Source of the DNA: an uncultured Verrucomicrobia subdivision 3 bacterium
GTDB taxonomy: Bacteria; Verrucomicrobiota; Verrucomicrobiia; Limisphaerales; UBA8199
DNA: 54,064 nucleotides
Assembly (NCBI GenBank): GCA_903913865.1
Contig: CAIWMU010000096.1
Coordinates: forward strand, 1-54,064
Direction: 5' to 3'
Positions 40,327 to 50,416 of the stretch are shown here, piece after piece. Position 1 is the first letter of the stretch; each line of letters starts with the position of its first letter. The position numbers were made by a program, and so were the translations under genes. Below the pieces are notes generated by a model. It had not been told where the DNA came from and did no database searches. It was given only the letters and a program-made list of their open reading frames with translations.

Positions 40327-41387
40327 ACCATTCCACCATTCGAGGAGTCGCATCTGCCATTTTTGGGGTCATCGCAGGATTGGCTCTTGGGTTGGTGATC
40401 GTATGGTTCGCTGGAGAGAATCCGGTCCAGGTGTTGAAGATACTCGTCCGTGGGGCATTCGGAAGTCGTTACGATCTCGGCATGACCTTGTTCTACAGCA
40501 CCCCCCTCATTTTTACCGGCCTATCTGTGGCCGTTGTGTTCAGGGCCGGGATGTTCAATGTCGGTGCAGAGGGGCAACTTGCCGTCGGCGCACTTGCTGC
40601 AGCTGCGGTGGGGATGCTTTTCCCTGGATGCCCTTCCATTGTCGCGATCCCTTGTGCGTGTATCGCAGCCTGCATTGCGGGAGGGGTCTGGGGGGCTATT
40701 CCCGGGTGGCTTCGTGCCCGCCGTGGCTCGCATGAGGTGATCAACACCATCATGTTCAACTTTATAGCTGCCGGGTTGTGCAGTTATCTGGCCCTGCATC
40801 CACTTCGAAACCGCCTGTCCCAAAACCCTGAAACCAGTGAGATTGCCTCGCAGTTCAAGCTCACTCCATTCCCGTTTTTCGATGGCGCTCCAGTAGGATG
40901 GGGGTTGCTGCTGGCTCTGGTGGTGGCAACCCTGGTGTGGGTTTTCCTTTGGAAAAGTGTGACGGGTTTTGAGTGGCGCGCGGTGGGACGGAACGAGGAT
41001 GCGGCCCGGGTTGCTGGGATCGACGTCGAACGTTCTCGAATTCTGGCCTTTTCCCTCGCCGGCGCCCTCGCCGGGATGGTGGGAATAGCTGAGGTTCTTG
41101 GGAATAGTGGAAGGTTTCGTGTCGGGTTCTCTCCTGAATACGGCTTTATTGGAATTGCAGTGGCTTTGCTGGGACGCAACCACCCGTTGGGGGTGGTCGT
41201 GGCCGCGCTGTTATTCGGTGCGCTGCACAAGGGGGCCTCAGAGCTCGACATGGAAAGTGAGCGCGTCACCCGGGAATTGTCCTTGATTTTCCAAGGACTG
41301 ATCATCTTATGTGTGTCGGTCGAGGGGTTTGCGAATGCAAGCCTTCTGCCAGGGATCTTTAAGCGTAGAACCGTCGAAGGAGGTTGA
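40323..41387 (+). CDS. Permease of the nucleoside ABC importer (NupP/YufP-like)
   Basis: A TTG start overlaps the ATPase stop. The 354 residues are a BPD_transp_2 permease with about 8-10 hydrophobic segments and the motif FRAGMFNVGAEGQLAVGALAA, followed by GSHEVINTIMFNFIA and WRAVGRNEDAARVAGIDVER, the coupling-helix region. Operons of this class normally encode two permeases (NupP and NupQ). The expected second gene is absent: the next gene is the topoisomerase after 165 bases, with no permease fragment seen between. The pump may be a homodimer or use a partner encoded elsewhere. Confidence 0.92.
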   Translation: MNHSTIRGVASAIFGVIAGLALGLVIVWFAGENPVQVLKILVRGAFGSRYDLGMTLFYSTPLIFTGLSVAVVFRAGMFNVGAEGQLAVGALAAAAVGMLFPGCPSIVAIPCACIAACIAGGVWGAIPGWLRARRGSHEVINTIMFNFIAAGLCSYLALHPLRNRLSQNPETSEIASQFKLTPFPFFDGAPVGWGLLLALVVATLVWVFLWKSVTGFEWRAVGRNEDAARVAGIDVERSRILAFSLAGALAGMVGIAEVLGNSGRFRVGFSPEYGFIGIAVALLGRNHPLGVVVAALLFGALHKGASELDMESERVTRELSLIFQGLIILCVSVEGFANASLLPGIFKRRTVEGG

Positions 41388-41505
41388 AACGCCGGTTTCT
41401 GGGGAAGGAATGGGTCTGATATCGGCCTGAGGGTGTCTGAGATAGCCAGTTCGGGGAGAGTTTGGATGGAATTTTGCCCGGTCGGAGCGAACTCAGATGT
41501 CGGGC

Positions 41506-41534
41506 TTGTCTAGTCGTGGGTTTGCGGATATGGT
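41506..41534 (+). promoter_or_regulatory. Candidate promoter of the topoisomerase gene
   Basis: TTGTCT (41506-41511) and TATGGT (41529-41534) are 17 bases apart, each matching the sigma70 consensus at 4 of 6 positions. The start codon follows at 41553, which would leave a very short leader. Confidence 0.28.
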
Positions 41535-41552
41535 TCAAAAACTGAATTTTAC

Positions 41553-44336
41553 ATGGGAAAGTCATTGATAATTGCGGAGAAGCCATCGGTGGCAGGGGAC
41601 ATCGCCAAAGCGATTGGCGGGTTCAAACCGCACGAGAACTATTATGAGAGCGATCGCTATGTGATCTGCTCGGCGGTGGGACATTTGCTCGAACTCGTCG
41701 TGCCGCCCGGCGTCGAGCCAGCCAAAGGGAAATGGAGCTTTGCCCATTTACCAGTGATTCCCCCTCATTTCGACCTTCAACCAATCGAGAAGGCCGAGGC
41801 GCGATTGAAACTTCTCGCCAAGCTGATCAAGCGGAAGGATGTTGATGAACTCATCAATGCGTGTGACGCAGGCCGCGAGGGTGAACTGATTTTCCGCAAC
41901 ATCGTTCAGTATGTCCGCTCCGAGAAGCCCATTCAGCGACTCTGGCTGCAGTCCATGACGCCGGCCGCAATTCGGGACGGTTTCCTTCAACTGCGCGACG
42001 ATACCGCCATGCGTCCTCTGGCCGACGCCGCCACTTGCCGTGCTGAAAGCGATTGGCTCGTTGGCATCAATGGGACAAGGGCCATGACGGCCTTCAATTC
42101 AAAATCGGGGGGCTTTTACAAAACCACGGTCGGCAGGGTTCAAACACCAACACTCGCCATCCTGGTCGAGCGTGAGCAAAAGATCCGTGGTTTCAAGCCT
42201 CGGGATTATTGGGAGGTAATTGCCACCTTTGCCGCCGATGCAGGGCAATATATCGGAAAATGGTTTGACCAAAAGTTCGTCAAGCCAGACAAGGACGGAG
42301 ATGGGGATCTCAAGCCGGAGCGGGTTTGGGACAAGGTGACAGCGGAAAGCCTCCGTCAGAAGTGCCTGGGCAAGCCGGGCAGGGTCGAGGAGGAGTCCAA
42401 GCCAAGCACCCAACTCTCCCCACTGCTTTACGACTTAACGAGCCTCCAGCGTGAAGCGAACAGCCGTTTTGGGTTTAGTGCCTCCACAACTTTGAAGCTG
42501 GCCCAGGCTCTGTATGAACGTCACAAGGCACTGACCTACCCCCGTACCGATTCACGAGCACTGCCAGAGGACTATGTCGGCACAGTTCGCGGCACATTGG
42601 AGACCCTCAGTTCGTCAAGTTACGGCCCCCTGGCACAAACGATTCTTGATCAGGGATGGGTCAAGCCCAACCGCCGTATTTTTAACAACGCCAAAGTTTC
42701 AGACCATTTCGCCATCATCCCGACGAATCAGCCCCCCCGAAGCCTCACTGAGGCCGAGCAGAAGATTTACGACATGGTGACGCGCCGTTTTCTGGCCGTT
42801 TTTTACCCGGCAGCAGAGTTTCTGGAAACCACCCGCATCACATGGGTTGAGGAGGAACCGTTCAAGACCACCGGGAAAGTTCTCATGAATCCCGGTTGGA
42901 TGACGGTTTATGGGAAGGAGGCTCAATCTGATGAGACGCCGAACCTCACGCCTGTGAAGGCCGGAGAGGTTGTTGATACCTCCGCCATTGAAGTGAAGCA
43001 CAGCGAGACCAAGCCGCCGCCCAGGTTCAACGAAGCGACGCTGCTGGGGGCCATGGAGGGCGCGGGGAAACTGGTCGAGGACGAGGAACTGCGCGCAGCC
43101 ATGAGCGACAAGGGCCTTGGAACTCCGGCAACACGAGCGGCGATCATCGATGGATTGGTTTACGAACAGTATATCATCAGAAGCGGCAAGGATCTGCAGG
43201 CCACTGCCAAGTCCTTCGCCCTCATGGAACTTCTCAACGGGCTCGGCATCCCGGAGTTGACCAGACCCGAACTAACCGGCGACTGGGAGTTCAGGCTCCG
43301 TCAGGTTCAGCGCCGCCAGAAGAGCCGACCTGAGTTCATGTCGGAAATCGCCGAGATGACCCGCAATATCGTCGAACGTGCGAAGAAGTATGAATACGAC
43401 ACCATTCCCGGGGATTTCGGTGTGCTGGAGGTCCCCTGCCCGAAGTGCGGCGGGGAGATCCATGAGCGTTACAAGGCCCACCAGTGCCTGAAATGTGACT
43501 TCTCCATTTGGAAGATTATTTCCGGCCGCCTTTTTGAAAGCGAAGAGGTTGCGGCCCTGATCAGGGACAAATCCGTGGGTCCGTTGAACGGATTTCGCAG
43601 CAAGATGGGCCGTCCCTTCACGGCCGTTCTGAAGCTGAATGCCGAGAACAAGGTTGAGTTTGATTTCGGTCAGGAACAACAGCAGGACGGGGCTCAGGCG
43701 CCTGACTTTTCAACACAGGAACCTGTCGGAAAGTGTCCGAAATGTGGTGGCCGGATTTTTGAATCCGCCATGAACTACCTCTGCGAAAGTTCAGTCGGGG
43801 CGGAGAAAAAGTGCACCTTCCGGACCGGGAAAGTGATCCTCCAGCGTGCGATTGAACGGATACAGGTTCAAAAGCTCCTCGAGACAGGAAAAACAGATCT
43901 GCTGGACAAGTTTATTTCCAAGAAGGGGCGACCGTTCAAAGCTTACCTCGTTTTAAATGACAAGGGTGTTGGTTTTGAATTTGAGCCCCGCGCTGCAACC
44001 GGAAAGAAGGGGGCGGCACGAAAGCAGGCGGCTCCGAAGATTGACCTTGCCGGGTTGGAGTCCATCGGCAAATGTCCCAAGTGCGGTGGCAAGGTTCTTG
44101 AGGCGACCGACAACTTTCTCTGTGAGCGCAGCCAGTTGGAAAGCAGGGCCTGCAAATTCAAGATTGGAAAACTGATTTTGGATCAACCTGTGGATCGGAC
44201 TCAGGCGGTCAAACTTGTCACAGATGGCCGGACAGACCTGCTGGAGGGATTCATTTCCAAAGCTGGTAAACCATTCTCCGCCCACCTGACTGTTGATGAA
44301 TCCGGAAAGGTCGTGTTCGACTTTCCTCCGCGGTAG
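41553..44336 (+). CDS. topB: Type IA DNA topoisomerase (TopB-like) with three C-terminal zinc-ribbon repeats
   Basis: The 927-residue enzyme relaxes or decatenates DNA through a 5-prime phosphotyrosine. The TOPRIM domain begins SLIIAEKPSVAGDIAKAIGG and includes NACDAGREGELIFR. The catalytic tyrosine is Y329 in LTYPRTDSRAL. GLGTPATRAAIIDGL is also conserved. Three C-terminal units follow, each starting CPKCGG (about 630, 728 and 846), then KxGRPF(T/K)A or KAGKPFSA, the topoisomerase C-terminal repeat. The layout is closer to topoisomerase III than to TopA. An MFS gene starts 20 bases after the stop. Confidence 0.94.
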   Translation: MGKSLIIAEKPSVAGDIAKAIGGFKPHENYYESDRYVICSAVGHLLELVVPPGVEPAKGKWSFAHLPVIPPHFDLQPIEKAEARLKLLAKLIKRKDVDELINACDAGREGELIFRNIVQYVRSEKPIQRLWLQSMTPAAIRDGFLQLRDDTAMRPLADAATCRAESDWLVGINGTRAMTAFNSKSGGFYKTTVGRVQTPTLAILVEREQKIRGFKPRDYWEVIATFAADAGQYIGKWFDQKFVKPDKDGDGDLKPERVWDKVTAESLRQKCLGKPGRVEEESKPSTQLSPLLYDLTSLQREANSRFGFSASTTLKLAQALYERHKALTYPRTDSRALPEDYVGTVRGTLETLSSSSYGPLAQTILDQGWVKPNRRIFNNAKVSDHFAIIPTNQPPRSLTEAEQKIYDMVTRRFLAVFYPAAEFLETTRITWVEEEPFKTTGKVLMNPGWMTVYGKEAQSDETPNLTPVKAGEVVDTSAIEVKHSETKPPPRFNEATLLGAMEGAGKLVEDEELRAAMSDKGLGTPATRAAIIDGLVYEQYIIRSGKDLQATAKSFALMELLNGLGIPELTRPELTGDWEFRLRQVQRRQKSRPEFMSEIAEMTRNIVERAKKYEYDTIPGDFGVLEVPCPKCGGEIHERYKAHQCLKCDFSIWKIISGRLFESEEVAALIRDKSVGPLNGFRSKMGRPFTAVLKLNAENKVEFDFGQEQQQDGAQAPDFSTQEPVGKCPKCGGRIFESAMNYLCESSVGAEKKCTFRTGKVILQRAIERIQVQKLLETGKTDLLDKFISKKGRPFKAYLVLNDKGVGFEFEPRAATGKKGAARKQAAPKIDLAGLESIGKCPKCGGKVLEATDNFLCERSQLESRACKFKIGKLILDQPVDRTQAVKLVTDGRTDLLEGFISKAGKPFSAHLTVDESGKVVFDFPPR

Positions 44337-44356
44337 GCGGTCAGAACAATATCACC

Positions 44357-45679
44357 ATGCCTATCAACATTGCACTCTGGGCAGTCACATCGGCGCTTGC
44401 CGGGTTTCTGTTCGGATTCGACACAGTCGTGATTTCCGGTGCTGAGCAGAAGATACAGACCCTCTGGGGGCTCAGCTCGGGGATGCATGGGGTAGCCATG
44501 GCTGCTGCACTTTATGGCACTGTTGTGGGATCACTTGTTGGGGGCTGGCCCACTGATCGTTTCGGCCGCAAGGCCACGTTGTTTTGGATCGGCGTTCTTT
44601 ACGTTATTTCCGCCCTGGGATGCGGTTTTGCCCCGGAGGTCTGGTCTTTTGTCGCCGCACGATTCATAGGGGGGCTGGGGATCGGCATCTCCACCGTGGT
44701 GGCTCCGCTCTATATCTCAGAGATCTCACCTCCGGAATATCGCGGCCGCCTGGCCGGGATGTTCCAATTCAACATCGTGTTTGGAATTGTCATCGCCTTC
44801 CTCTCAAATTTTCTACTGAAGGATCTTGGCGAAAATGCCTGGCGTTGGATGCTAGGAGTTGCTGCCTTCCCCTCAGTGGTTTACATGATTTTGTCCATGT
44901 TCCTTCCGGAGAGCCCCCGGTGGCTCCTATCCCGCAAAGGCGATCGGGAGGGTGGTATACGGGTTTTAAGACTCATCTCCCCGAAAGCCACGGAAACTGA
45001 GTTGATGGCACAAGCTGACGAGATCTCAAATCAATCCGGCAATCAGCGAAAAGCCGGGCGCTTCTGGACTGCGGAATTGCGTCGGCCAATCCTGCTCGCT
45101 TTTCTGATCGCATTCTTCAATCAACTATCCGGCATCAACGCCATCCTCTATTTCGCTCCCCGCATTTTTGAGATGACTGGACTCGGGGCAAAGGCGGCAC
45201 TCCTGCAGTCTGTGGGGATCGGGATTACAAATTTGATATTCACCTTCGTCGGGCTCTGGCTGATTGATCGGTTGGGGAGGCGCACACTTCTTTACATCGG
45301 GTCGGTCGGCTACATTGCGTCCCTCGGACTGACCTCGTGGGCCTTCTTCACCGGTCATTTTCAGATCGTTCCCGTTTGCATCTTTGCTTTTATTGCAGCC
45401 CACGCGATCGGGCAGGGGGCTGTTATCTGGGTGTTCATCGCCGAAATTTTTCCCAACTCCCACCGCGCAGAGGGGCAGGCTCTGGGCAGCTTCACTCACT
45501 GGGTTTTTGCGGCTTTGCTGACAACCTTTTTCCCAAGAATGGTTGAAGCATTCCCCCCCGGAGCCGTATTCCTTTTCTTCTGCAGCATGATGGTCCTGCA
45601 GTTGGTTTGGGTCCGGGTGATGGTCCCGGAAACCAAGGGCGTGCCCCTGGAGAAGATAGGCCAGGCGATGGGCGGGTAA
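44357..45679 (+). CDS. Sugar-porter family MFS transporter
   Basis: The 440 residues form 12 predicted helices with sugar-porter motifs: GFDTVVISGAEQ in helix 1, GGWPTDRFGRKATL in the first loop, PESPRWLLSRKGD before the central loop, QLSGINAILYFAPRIF in helix 7, and a C-terminal PETKGVPLEKI. These match XylE/GLUT-like proton-sugar symporters. The asparagine and glutamine of the QLSGIN motif that contact hexose are present. It lies 20 bases after topB and is convergent with the Tat oxidoreductase gene. The substrate is probably a monosaccharide. Confidence 0.93.
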   Translation: MPINIALWAVTSALAGFLFGFDTVVISGAEQKIQTLWGLSSGMHGVAMAAALYGTVVGSLVGGWPTDRFGRKATLFWIGVLYVISALGCGFAPEVWSFVAARFIGGLGIGISTVVAPLYISEISPPEYRGRLAGMFQFNIVFGIVIAFLSNFLLKDLGENAWRWMLGVAAFPSVVYMILSMFLPESPRWLLSRKGDREGGIRVLRLISPKATETELMAQADEISNQSGNQRKAGRFWTAELRRPILLAFLIAFFNQLSGINAILYFAPRIFEMTGLGAKAALLQSVGIGITNLIFTFVGLWLIDRLGRRTLLYIGSVGYIASLGLTSWAFFTGHFQIVPVCIFAFIAAHAIGQGAVIWVFIAEIFPNSHRAEGQALGSFTHWVFAALLTTFFPRMVEAFPPGAVFLFFCSMMVLQLVWVRVMVPETKGVPLEKIGQAMGG

Positions 45680-45708
45680 TCGCTGCAAGCCCGACTCATA
45701 AAACCGAA

Positions 45709-45734
45709 GAGGTCAACCTTTTAGGGCTGACCTC
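45709..45734. terminator. Hairpin between convergent genes, possible terminator
   Basis: GAGGTCA at 45709-45715 pairs with TGACCTC at 45728-45734 around a 12-base loop. There is no clear U-tract, so termination is uncertain. Confidence 0.3.
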
Positions 45735-45818
45735 CTGGCGTTTAGTAAACTTGTAAAGCATCAACCTCACACCTTGCCTAAGAGGGAAGGTGGAGGATGA
45801 TGTGGTTGGGTTGGGTAA

Positions 45819-47330
45819 TCAGACTTTTTCAGGAACCACGAAGGGTGCGCGGTAGTTGCGCGAAACCAGGGCGTTGGCATCCTTGTTGTCGATAAAACGT
45901 TCCTTTTTCGGGTCAAACTTCAGAGGCACTCCGAGTTGAAGGTTCTCTTTCGAGAGGTCAATTTCGTTGGCTTCCAGATGCCCTTGCATCCGGTCATAGG
46001 CTTCCGCCAGACACTTTTGGGACTGCATGGCCTCCTTGATTTCACCAGGTTGCTTCCTGCTTCCAATACGGTAGGAAATGTTCCCGGTGTGAACCAGACC
46101 AGCCGAGAGATGGCCCTCCAGAATTTCAGCGTTAAGATCCTGAATTCGACGGCTTCGAATGGCTTTGACCCAGTTCCCATGGTGACCGCCAGAATCGGCA
46201 AGCAGCCCCGTGGGGGTCTTCACTTCTGCAGCTGTGCCCTTCTTTTTCTTTCCATCGAACCGCGTCAGTTCCTTGCCATCCTTGTCATAAACGATTGCCT
46301 CTGTATAGCTTGGAACTACCACATAACCATGCTCGCATTCGATCACGTTCCCGACCGTGACGCCCTTGTACTCAGCGAGTTTCCAACCCTCATTCTGGGA
46401 CGCCTTGTCCCTGGGAAGACCGCGGGTTTCAAACACAAGCGGGGTCTTGTAGCCATGATAAACGAGCAGCGTGTTGGGCGTTTCGGCTGAATCCTTATAG
46501 CCCAGCCGACCACCAACGGCCATCGAGAACGGCGCAATGGCATTCTCACCCAGGAACCAGCGGCAGATATCGACCTGATGAGGTCCCTGATTGCCATAAT
46601 CCCCGTTGCCATAGGCCCAAAACCAGTGCCAGTCGTAATGAACGGGTCCAAAGTTGCCGTTGCGGCGGGAGGGTTCCTTGGGGGCCGGTCCGCACCAGAT
46701 GTCGTAGTCGATCGTGTCGGGCACCGCCTGTGGTCCATCCACCTGACCAATGCTCTTGCGTCCCTTGTAACAGAAGCCTCTGGCGATCACTATTTTGCCC
46801 AGTTTCCCACTCTGCACATATTGAACAGCCTCCTGCAATCCCACGGAGGAGCGGCACTGGGTCCCGCACTGAACGATGCGTTTGTATTTGCGGGCAGCCT
46901 CCACCATTTTGCGCCCTTCGAAAATATTGTGACAGGCAGGTTTCTCGACATAAACATCCTTGCCAGCCTGACAGGCCCACACTGTTGCAAGAGCATGCCA
47001 GTGGTTGGGAACCGCGATGGACACGGCATCCACATCCTTGTTCTCCAGCAGTTTGCGGATGTCGCTATAGGTCTGAATCCCGCCTCCCAGTTCCCCAGCC
47101 TTCTTATCAAGAACATTCTTGTCCACATCGCACAGAGCCACCAATCGCACCCCCTTCATTTTGCTGAGGCTGCTGATATGGCTGCCCCCCTGGCCGCGAA
47201 ATCCGATCTGGGCAACGCGAATGTCGCTGTTCGATCCCGCAACCTGGCTCCATGAACGGGCATCGATGCTGAGTGCAGCCGCGCCGAGGGCGGCTGACTT
47301 GAGAAAGTTTCGGCGAGTGAAGTTTTTCAT
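45819..47330 (-). CDS. Tat-exported Gfo/Idh/MocA family oxidoreductase (second copy)
   Basis: The start is the ATG just before the Tat signal (NFTRRNFLKSAALGAAAL); the frame opens 32 codons earlier without a matching N-terminus. The nucleotide motif is GFRGQGGSHIS, with VPNHWHALATVWACQAGKD and YVEKPACHNIFEG following. The C-terminal half shows YDWHWFWAYGNGDYGNQGPH, a histidine-rich active-site stretch. The 503 residues are about 55 longer than the first Tat paralogue, mostly C-terminal. It probably oxidises a sugar or sugar alcohol in the periplasm. Leucyl-tRNA synthetase lies upstream on the same strand. Confidence 0.93.
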   Translation of the reverse strand: MKNFTRRNFLKSAALGAAALSIDARSWSQVAGSNSDIRVAQIGFRGQGGSHISSLSKMKGVRLVALCDVDKNVLDKKAGELGGGIQTYSDIRKLLENKDVDAVSIAVPNHWHALATVWACQAGKDVYVEKPACHNIFEGRKMVEAARKYKRIVQCGTQCRSSVGLQEAVQYVQSGKLGKIVIARGFCYKGRKSIGQVDGPQAVPDTIDYDIWCGPAPKEPSRRNGNFGPVHYDWHWFWAYGNGDYGNQGPHQVDICRWFLGENAIAPFSMAVGGRLGYKDSAETPNTLLVYHGYKTPLVFETRGLPRDKASQNEGWKLAEYKGVTVGNVIECEHGYVVVPSYTEAIVYDKDGKELTRFDGKKKKGTAAEVKTPTGLLADSGGHHGNWVKAIRSRRIQDLNAEILEGHLSAGLVHTGNISYRIGSRKQPGEIKEAMQSQKCLAEAYDRMQGHLEANEIDLSKENLQLGVPLKFDPKKERFIDNKDANALVSRNYRAPFVVPEKV

Positions 47331-47489
47331 GTTTGGGTAATCTGTTTTCAAATCATTAGGCAAAAAGCACCTCCGGCTCAACACCTTTTTTCTGGTTTTG
47401 AGCCGGGTCGCTGAAACCTCGGGCATTATTCAGCGATTCTGCACCAACCTGACGATCCCACGTGGAACAACTCGCCCCATGTAACAGCT

Positions 47490-47521
47490 TCCGTGGATGC
47501 CTCCAGTGAAGCATCCACGGA
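47490..47521. terminator. Perfect 11-bp hairpin at the end of leuS
   Basis: TCCGTGGATGC at 47490-47500 pairs exactly with GCATCCACGGA at 47511-47521 around a 10-base loop. It lies 12 bases beyond the leuS stop on the transcribed strand but has no U-tract, so it may be an mRNA-end hairpin or an attenuator ahead of the next gene rather than a rho-independent terminator. Confidence 0.5.
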
Positions 47522-47532
47522 GGGCGTCAAAC

Positions 47533-50283
47533 TCATGCTGCCGCGATATTCACCAGTTTCCGTTGAACAACAATGACCTTCTTGATCGTCTTGCCAGCCA
47601 AAAACTGCTGAACCTTCTCAGAGCTTTGCGCAACGGCCTCGATCTCCGCCGCAGTGGCTGTGGCGGGGACTTTCACGACATCCCTCAATTTGCCATTTAC
47701 CTGCACGGGGATCTCAATCGTGTCCTCAACCAACAGTTCAGGGTTAAACCCGGGCCATGCCATATAGCCCATGGAGGTGACGGCTGATTCCGCCATCTGG
47801 GCACCGCCCATTTCAAGGCGCTTCCACAACTCCTCACAGAGGTGGGGGGCAAAGGGTTGGAGCAGGGTCAGGAAATCCTTCAGGATCGAAACCGGCCGTG
47901 TCTGCCAGGCGAGGGCCTCATTTATGAAAATCATGAGGGCACTGATGGCGGTGTTGAACCGCATGTTGTCGAGATCCTCCGTGACCTTTTTGATGCATGC
48001 GTGCAGGGCCTTGAGTTGATCGGCCGCCGGTTGAACATCCTGAATCCCGGCATGGAGACGGATTGAGTCAAAGAACTCCAACGCACGCGCAGGCTCAGCG
48101 GTTGAGTTCTGCTCGTAATCCGTCTCACTTTGCTCGTCCACAAAGAGGCGCCAAACCCGACCCAGGAAACGATAAACACCCTCCACACCTTTCGTGTTCC
48201 AGGGCTTCGTCATCTCCAGGGGTCCCATGAACATCTCGTAGAGCCGGAAAGCATCCGCCCCATATTCGTCCAGAACGATGTCCGGGTTGATCACATTGCC
48301 CCGGGATTTGGACATCTTCTGACCGTCCTCCCCGAGAATGAGCCCCTGATTGACCAGCTTGTAAAACGGTTCGCGGGTGGAAATGCAGCCGAGATCAAAC
48401 AGCACTTTGTGCCAGAAACGGGCATAAAGGAGGTGTAGCACCGCGTGCTCGGTCCCACCAACGTAAAGATCCACACCGGGAGTGGGTTTGCCACTGTCCG
48501 GAGCCGTGGTGCCCATCCAGTAGCTTTCGGCGGCTGGTGAGCAAAACTCGTTTGCGTTCCTGGGGTCCAGATAGCGGAGGTAATACCAACAACTGCCCGC
48601 CCATTGGGGCATGCTGTTGGTCTCACGGGTTGCCCCATCAGGCAGTTGGACCCAATCCCTGGCACGCGCCAGCGGCGGCTGCCCATCCGGGGTTGGCTTG
48701 TAATCATCCAGGATTGGTGGGAGCAGGGGCAGGGCGCTCTCAGGCAGGGCCTCATGAAACAAGTTTCCCTCGGCGTCGCGCTTCCAGACGATGGGGAAGG
48801 GCTCACCCCAATACCGCTGCCGGCTGAAGAGCCAGTCGCGCAGTTTAAAATTGACCATCTTCTTGCCAAAACCCTGAGTTTCGAGCCACGTGGTGATTTT
48901 GCTCTTTGCCTCTTGTGTGGGCAACCCATCCAGGGAGAGTTGCGCATTGGCCGAATTCACGGCGAAGCCATCATCCACAAAACCCCGCCACTCCTGCGTT
49001 CCGGTCGGTTGCACAACCTGCAAAACCGGCAGGTTGAACAGAGTCGCAAACTCGAAATCCCGGGTGTCGTGCCCCGGCACAGCCATGATCGCCCCCGTCC
49101 CGTAACTGATCAGCACATAATCTGCGATCCATATGGGGATGGCGTTCCCGGTCACCGGGTTGATGGCAAAGGCCCCTGTGGGGACGCCGCTCTTTTCCTT
49201 GGCCAGTTCGGTGCGTTCAAGATCCGATTTCTTGGAGACTGCGGTCTTGTAGGCTTCGACAGCACTGCGCTGTGAGGGAATGGTGATTTGTTCCACCAGA
49301 CGATGCTCCGGGGCCAGCACCAGATAGGTCGCGCCGAACAGGGTGTCCGGCCTGGTGGTGAAAACCCGCACCTTCTCAGAGTGGCCTTGAAGGGTGAAAT
49401 CAACCTGAGCCCCCTCGGACCGGCCAATCCAATTCCGTTGCATCTCCTTGAGCGAATGACTCCAGTCGATGCAGTTGAGATCCTCCAGCAGCCGGTCGGC
49501 ATAGGCTGTGATACGCAGCATCCACTGGCGCATGGGCTTGCGCATCACCGGAAAGCCGCCCACCTCGCTTTTGCCATCAACCACTTCCTCGTTTGCGAGC
49601 ACGGTCCCCAGCTGCTCGCACCACCAGACGGGTGCTTCAGTAACGTATGCAAGGCGGCGATTGTCCCGGAATGCCCGCCGTCGTGCGTCACCCTCCGGAC
49701 TTTGGTCGGCTGAAAGTTCGGACGGATATTTTAGAGTATCAATCGGTTCCGCTCGCTTCGTCTCCGGATTGAACCATGAATTGTAGAGCTTCAGGAAAAT
49801 CCATTGGGTCCAACGGAAATACTCCGGATCCGTTGTGTCCACCTCCCGGCTCCAGTCGTAGCTGAATCCGAGGGCTTGGATTTGACGCTTGAACGTGGCC
49901 ACGTTCGCCTCAGTGGTCTTTCGGGGGTGCTGACCTGTCTTGATGGCATACTGTTCTGCGGGGAGACCAAAGGCATCCCATCCCATGGGATGCAGCACAT
50001 GTTTGCCTTTTGAACGATTATATCGGGCCAGAATATCGGTAGCCGTGTATCCCTCTGGATGCCCCACGTGCAAGCCTGCACCGGAGGGGTAGGGGAACAT
50101 GTCCAGGATGTAATACTTTGGCAACTGCTCCGGCTTGGTGGATTTGTGCCGGAGCGAGAAGGGATGGCCTGCCGGGGGAGTTTCACCCGGGTTCCACGCG
50201 CGGAAAGCCTCAAGTTTGTCCCAGCACTGCTGCCACTTCGGCTCAATCAAGTGAAATGGATATTGTCTGCGTCCTGATGCCAT
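47533..50283 (-). CDS. leuS: Leucyl-tRNA synthetase
   Basis: The 916-residue class I enzyme has the HIGH box [20 protein letters not shown] near residue 80 and the KMSKS box [15 protein letters not shown]. The editing domain shows [20 protein letters not shown] and [12 protein letters not shown]. The tRNA-binding C-terminus ends with [14 protein letters not shown] and [18 protein letters not shown], as expected. The ATG of [19 protein letters not shown] is preferred over the frame start 17 codons earlier. It is divergent from the DUF5684-like gene. Confidence 0.97.
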   Translation of the reverse strand: MASGRRQYPFHLIEPKWQQCWDKLEAFRAWNPGETPPAGHPFSLRHKSTKPEQLPKYYILDMFPYPSGAGLHVGHPEGYTATDILARYNRSKGKHVLHPMGWDAFGLPAEQYAIKTGQHPRKTTEANVATFKRQIQALGFSYDWSREVDTTDPEYFRWTQWIFLKLYNSWFNPETKRAEPIDTLKYPSELSADQSPEGDARRRAFRDNRRLAYVTEAPVWWCEQLGTVLANEEVVDGKSEVGGFPVMRKPMRQWMLRITAYADRLLEDLNCIDWSHSLKEMQRNWIGRSEGAQVDFTLQGHSEKVRVFTTRPDTLFGATYLVLAPEHRLVEQITIPSQRSAVEAYKTAVSKKSDLERTELAKEKSGVPTGAFAINPVTGNAIPIWIADYVLISYGTGAIMAVPGHDTRDFEFATLFNLPVLQVVQPTGTQEWRGFVDDGFAVNSANAQLSLDGLPTQEAKSKITTWLETQGFGKKMVNFKLRDWLFSRQRYWGEPFPIVWKRDAEGNLFHEALPESALPLLPPILDDYKPTPDGQPPLARARDWVQLPDGATRETNSMPQWAGSCWYYLRYLDPRNANEFCSPAAESYWMGTTAPDSGKPTPGVDLYVGGTEHAVLHLLYARFWHKVLFDLGCISTREPFYKLVNQGLILGEDGQKMSKSRGNVINPDIVLDEYGADAFRLYEMFMGPLEMTKPWNTKGVEGVYRFLGRVWRLFVDEQSETDYEQNSTAEPARALEFFDSIRLHAGIQDVQPAADQLKALHACIKKVTEDLDNMRFNTAISALMIFINEALAWQTRPVSILKDFLTLLQPFAPHLCEELWKRLEMGGAQMAESAVTSMGYMAWPGFNPELLVEDTIEIPVQVNGKLRDVVKVPATATAAEIEAVAQSSEKVQQFLAGKTIKKVIVVQRKLVNIAAA

Positions 50284-50416
50284 AAGGCTGGTGATGATGC
50301 GCGAACCCGGGCCTTGAGACAATGGCAGAATCATAGGTTGTTCCGGCTGGTGAAAATGGCACGATGCCTGCTACTTTTCGGTTCTGAAAGTGGTTTCAGA
50401 GTTAATCGCTTACATT

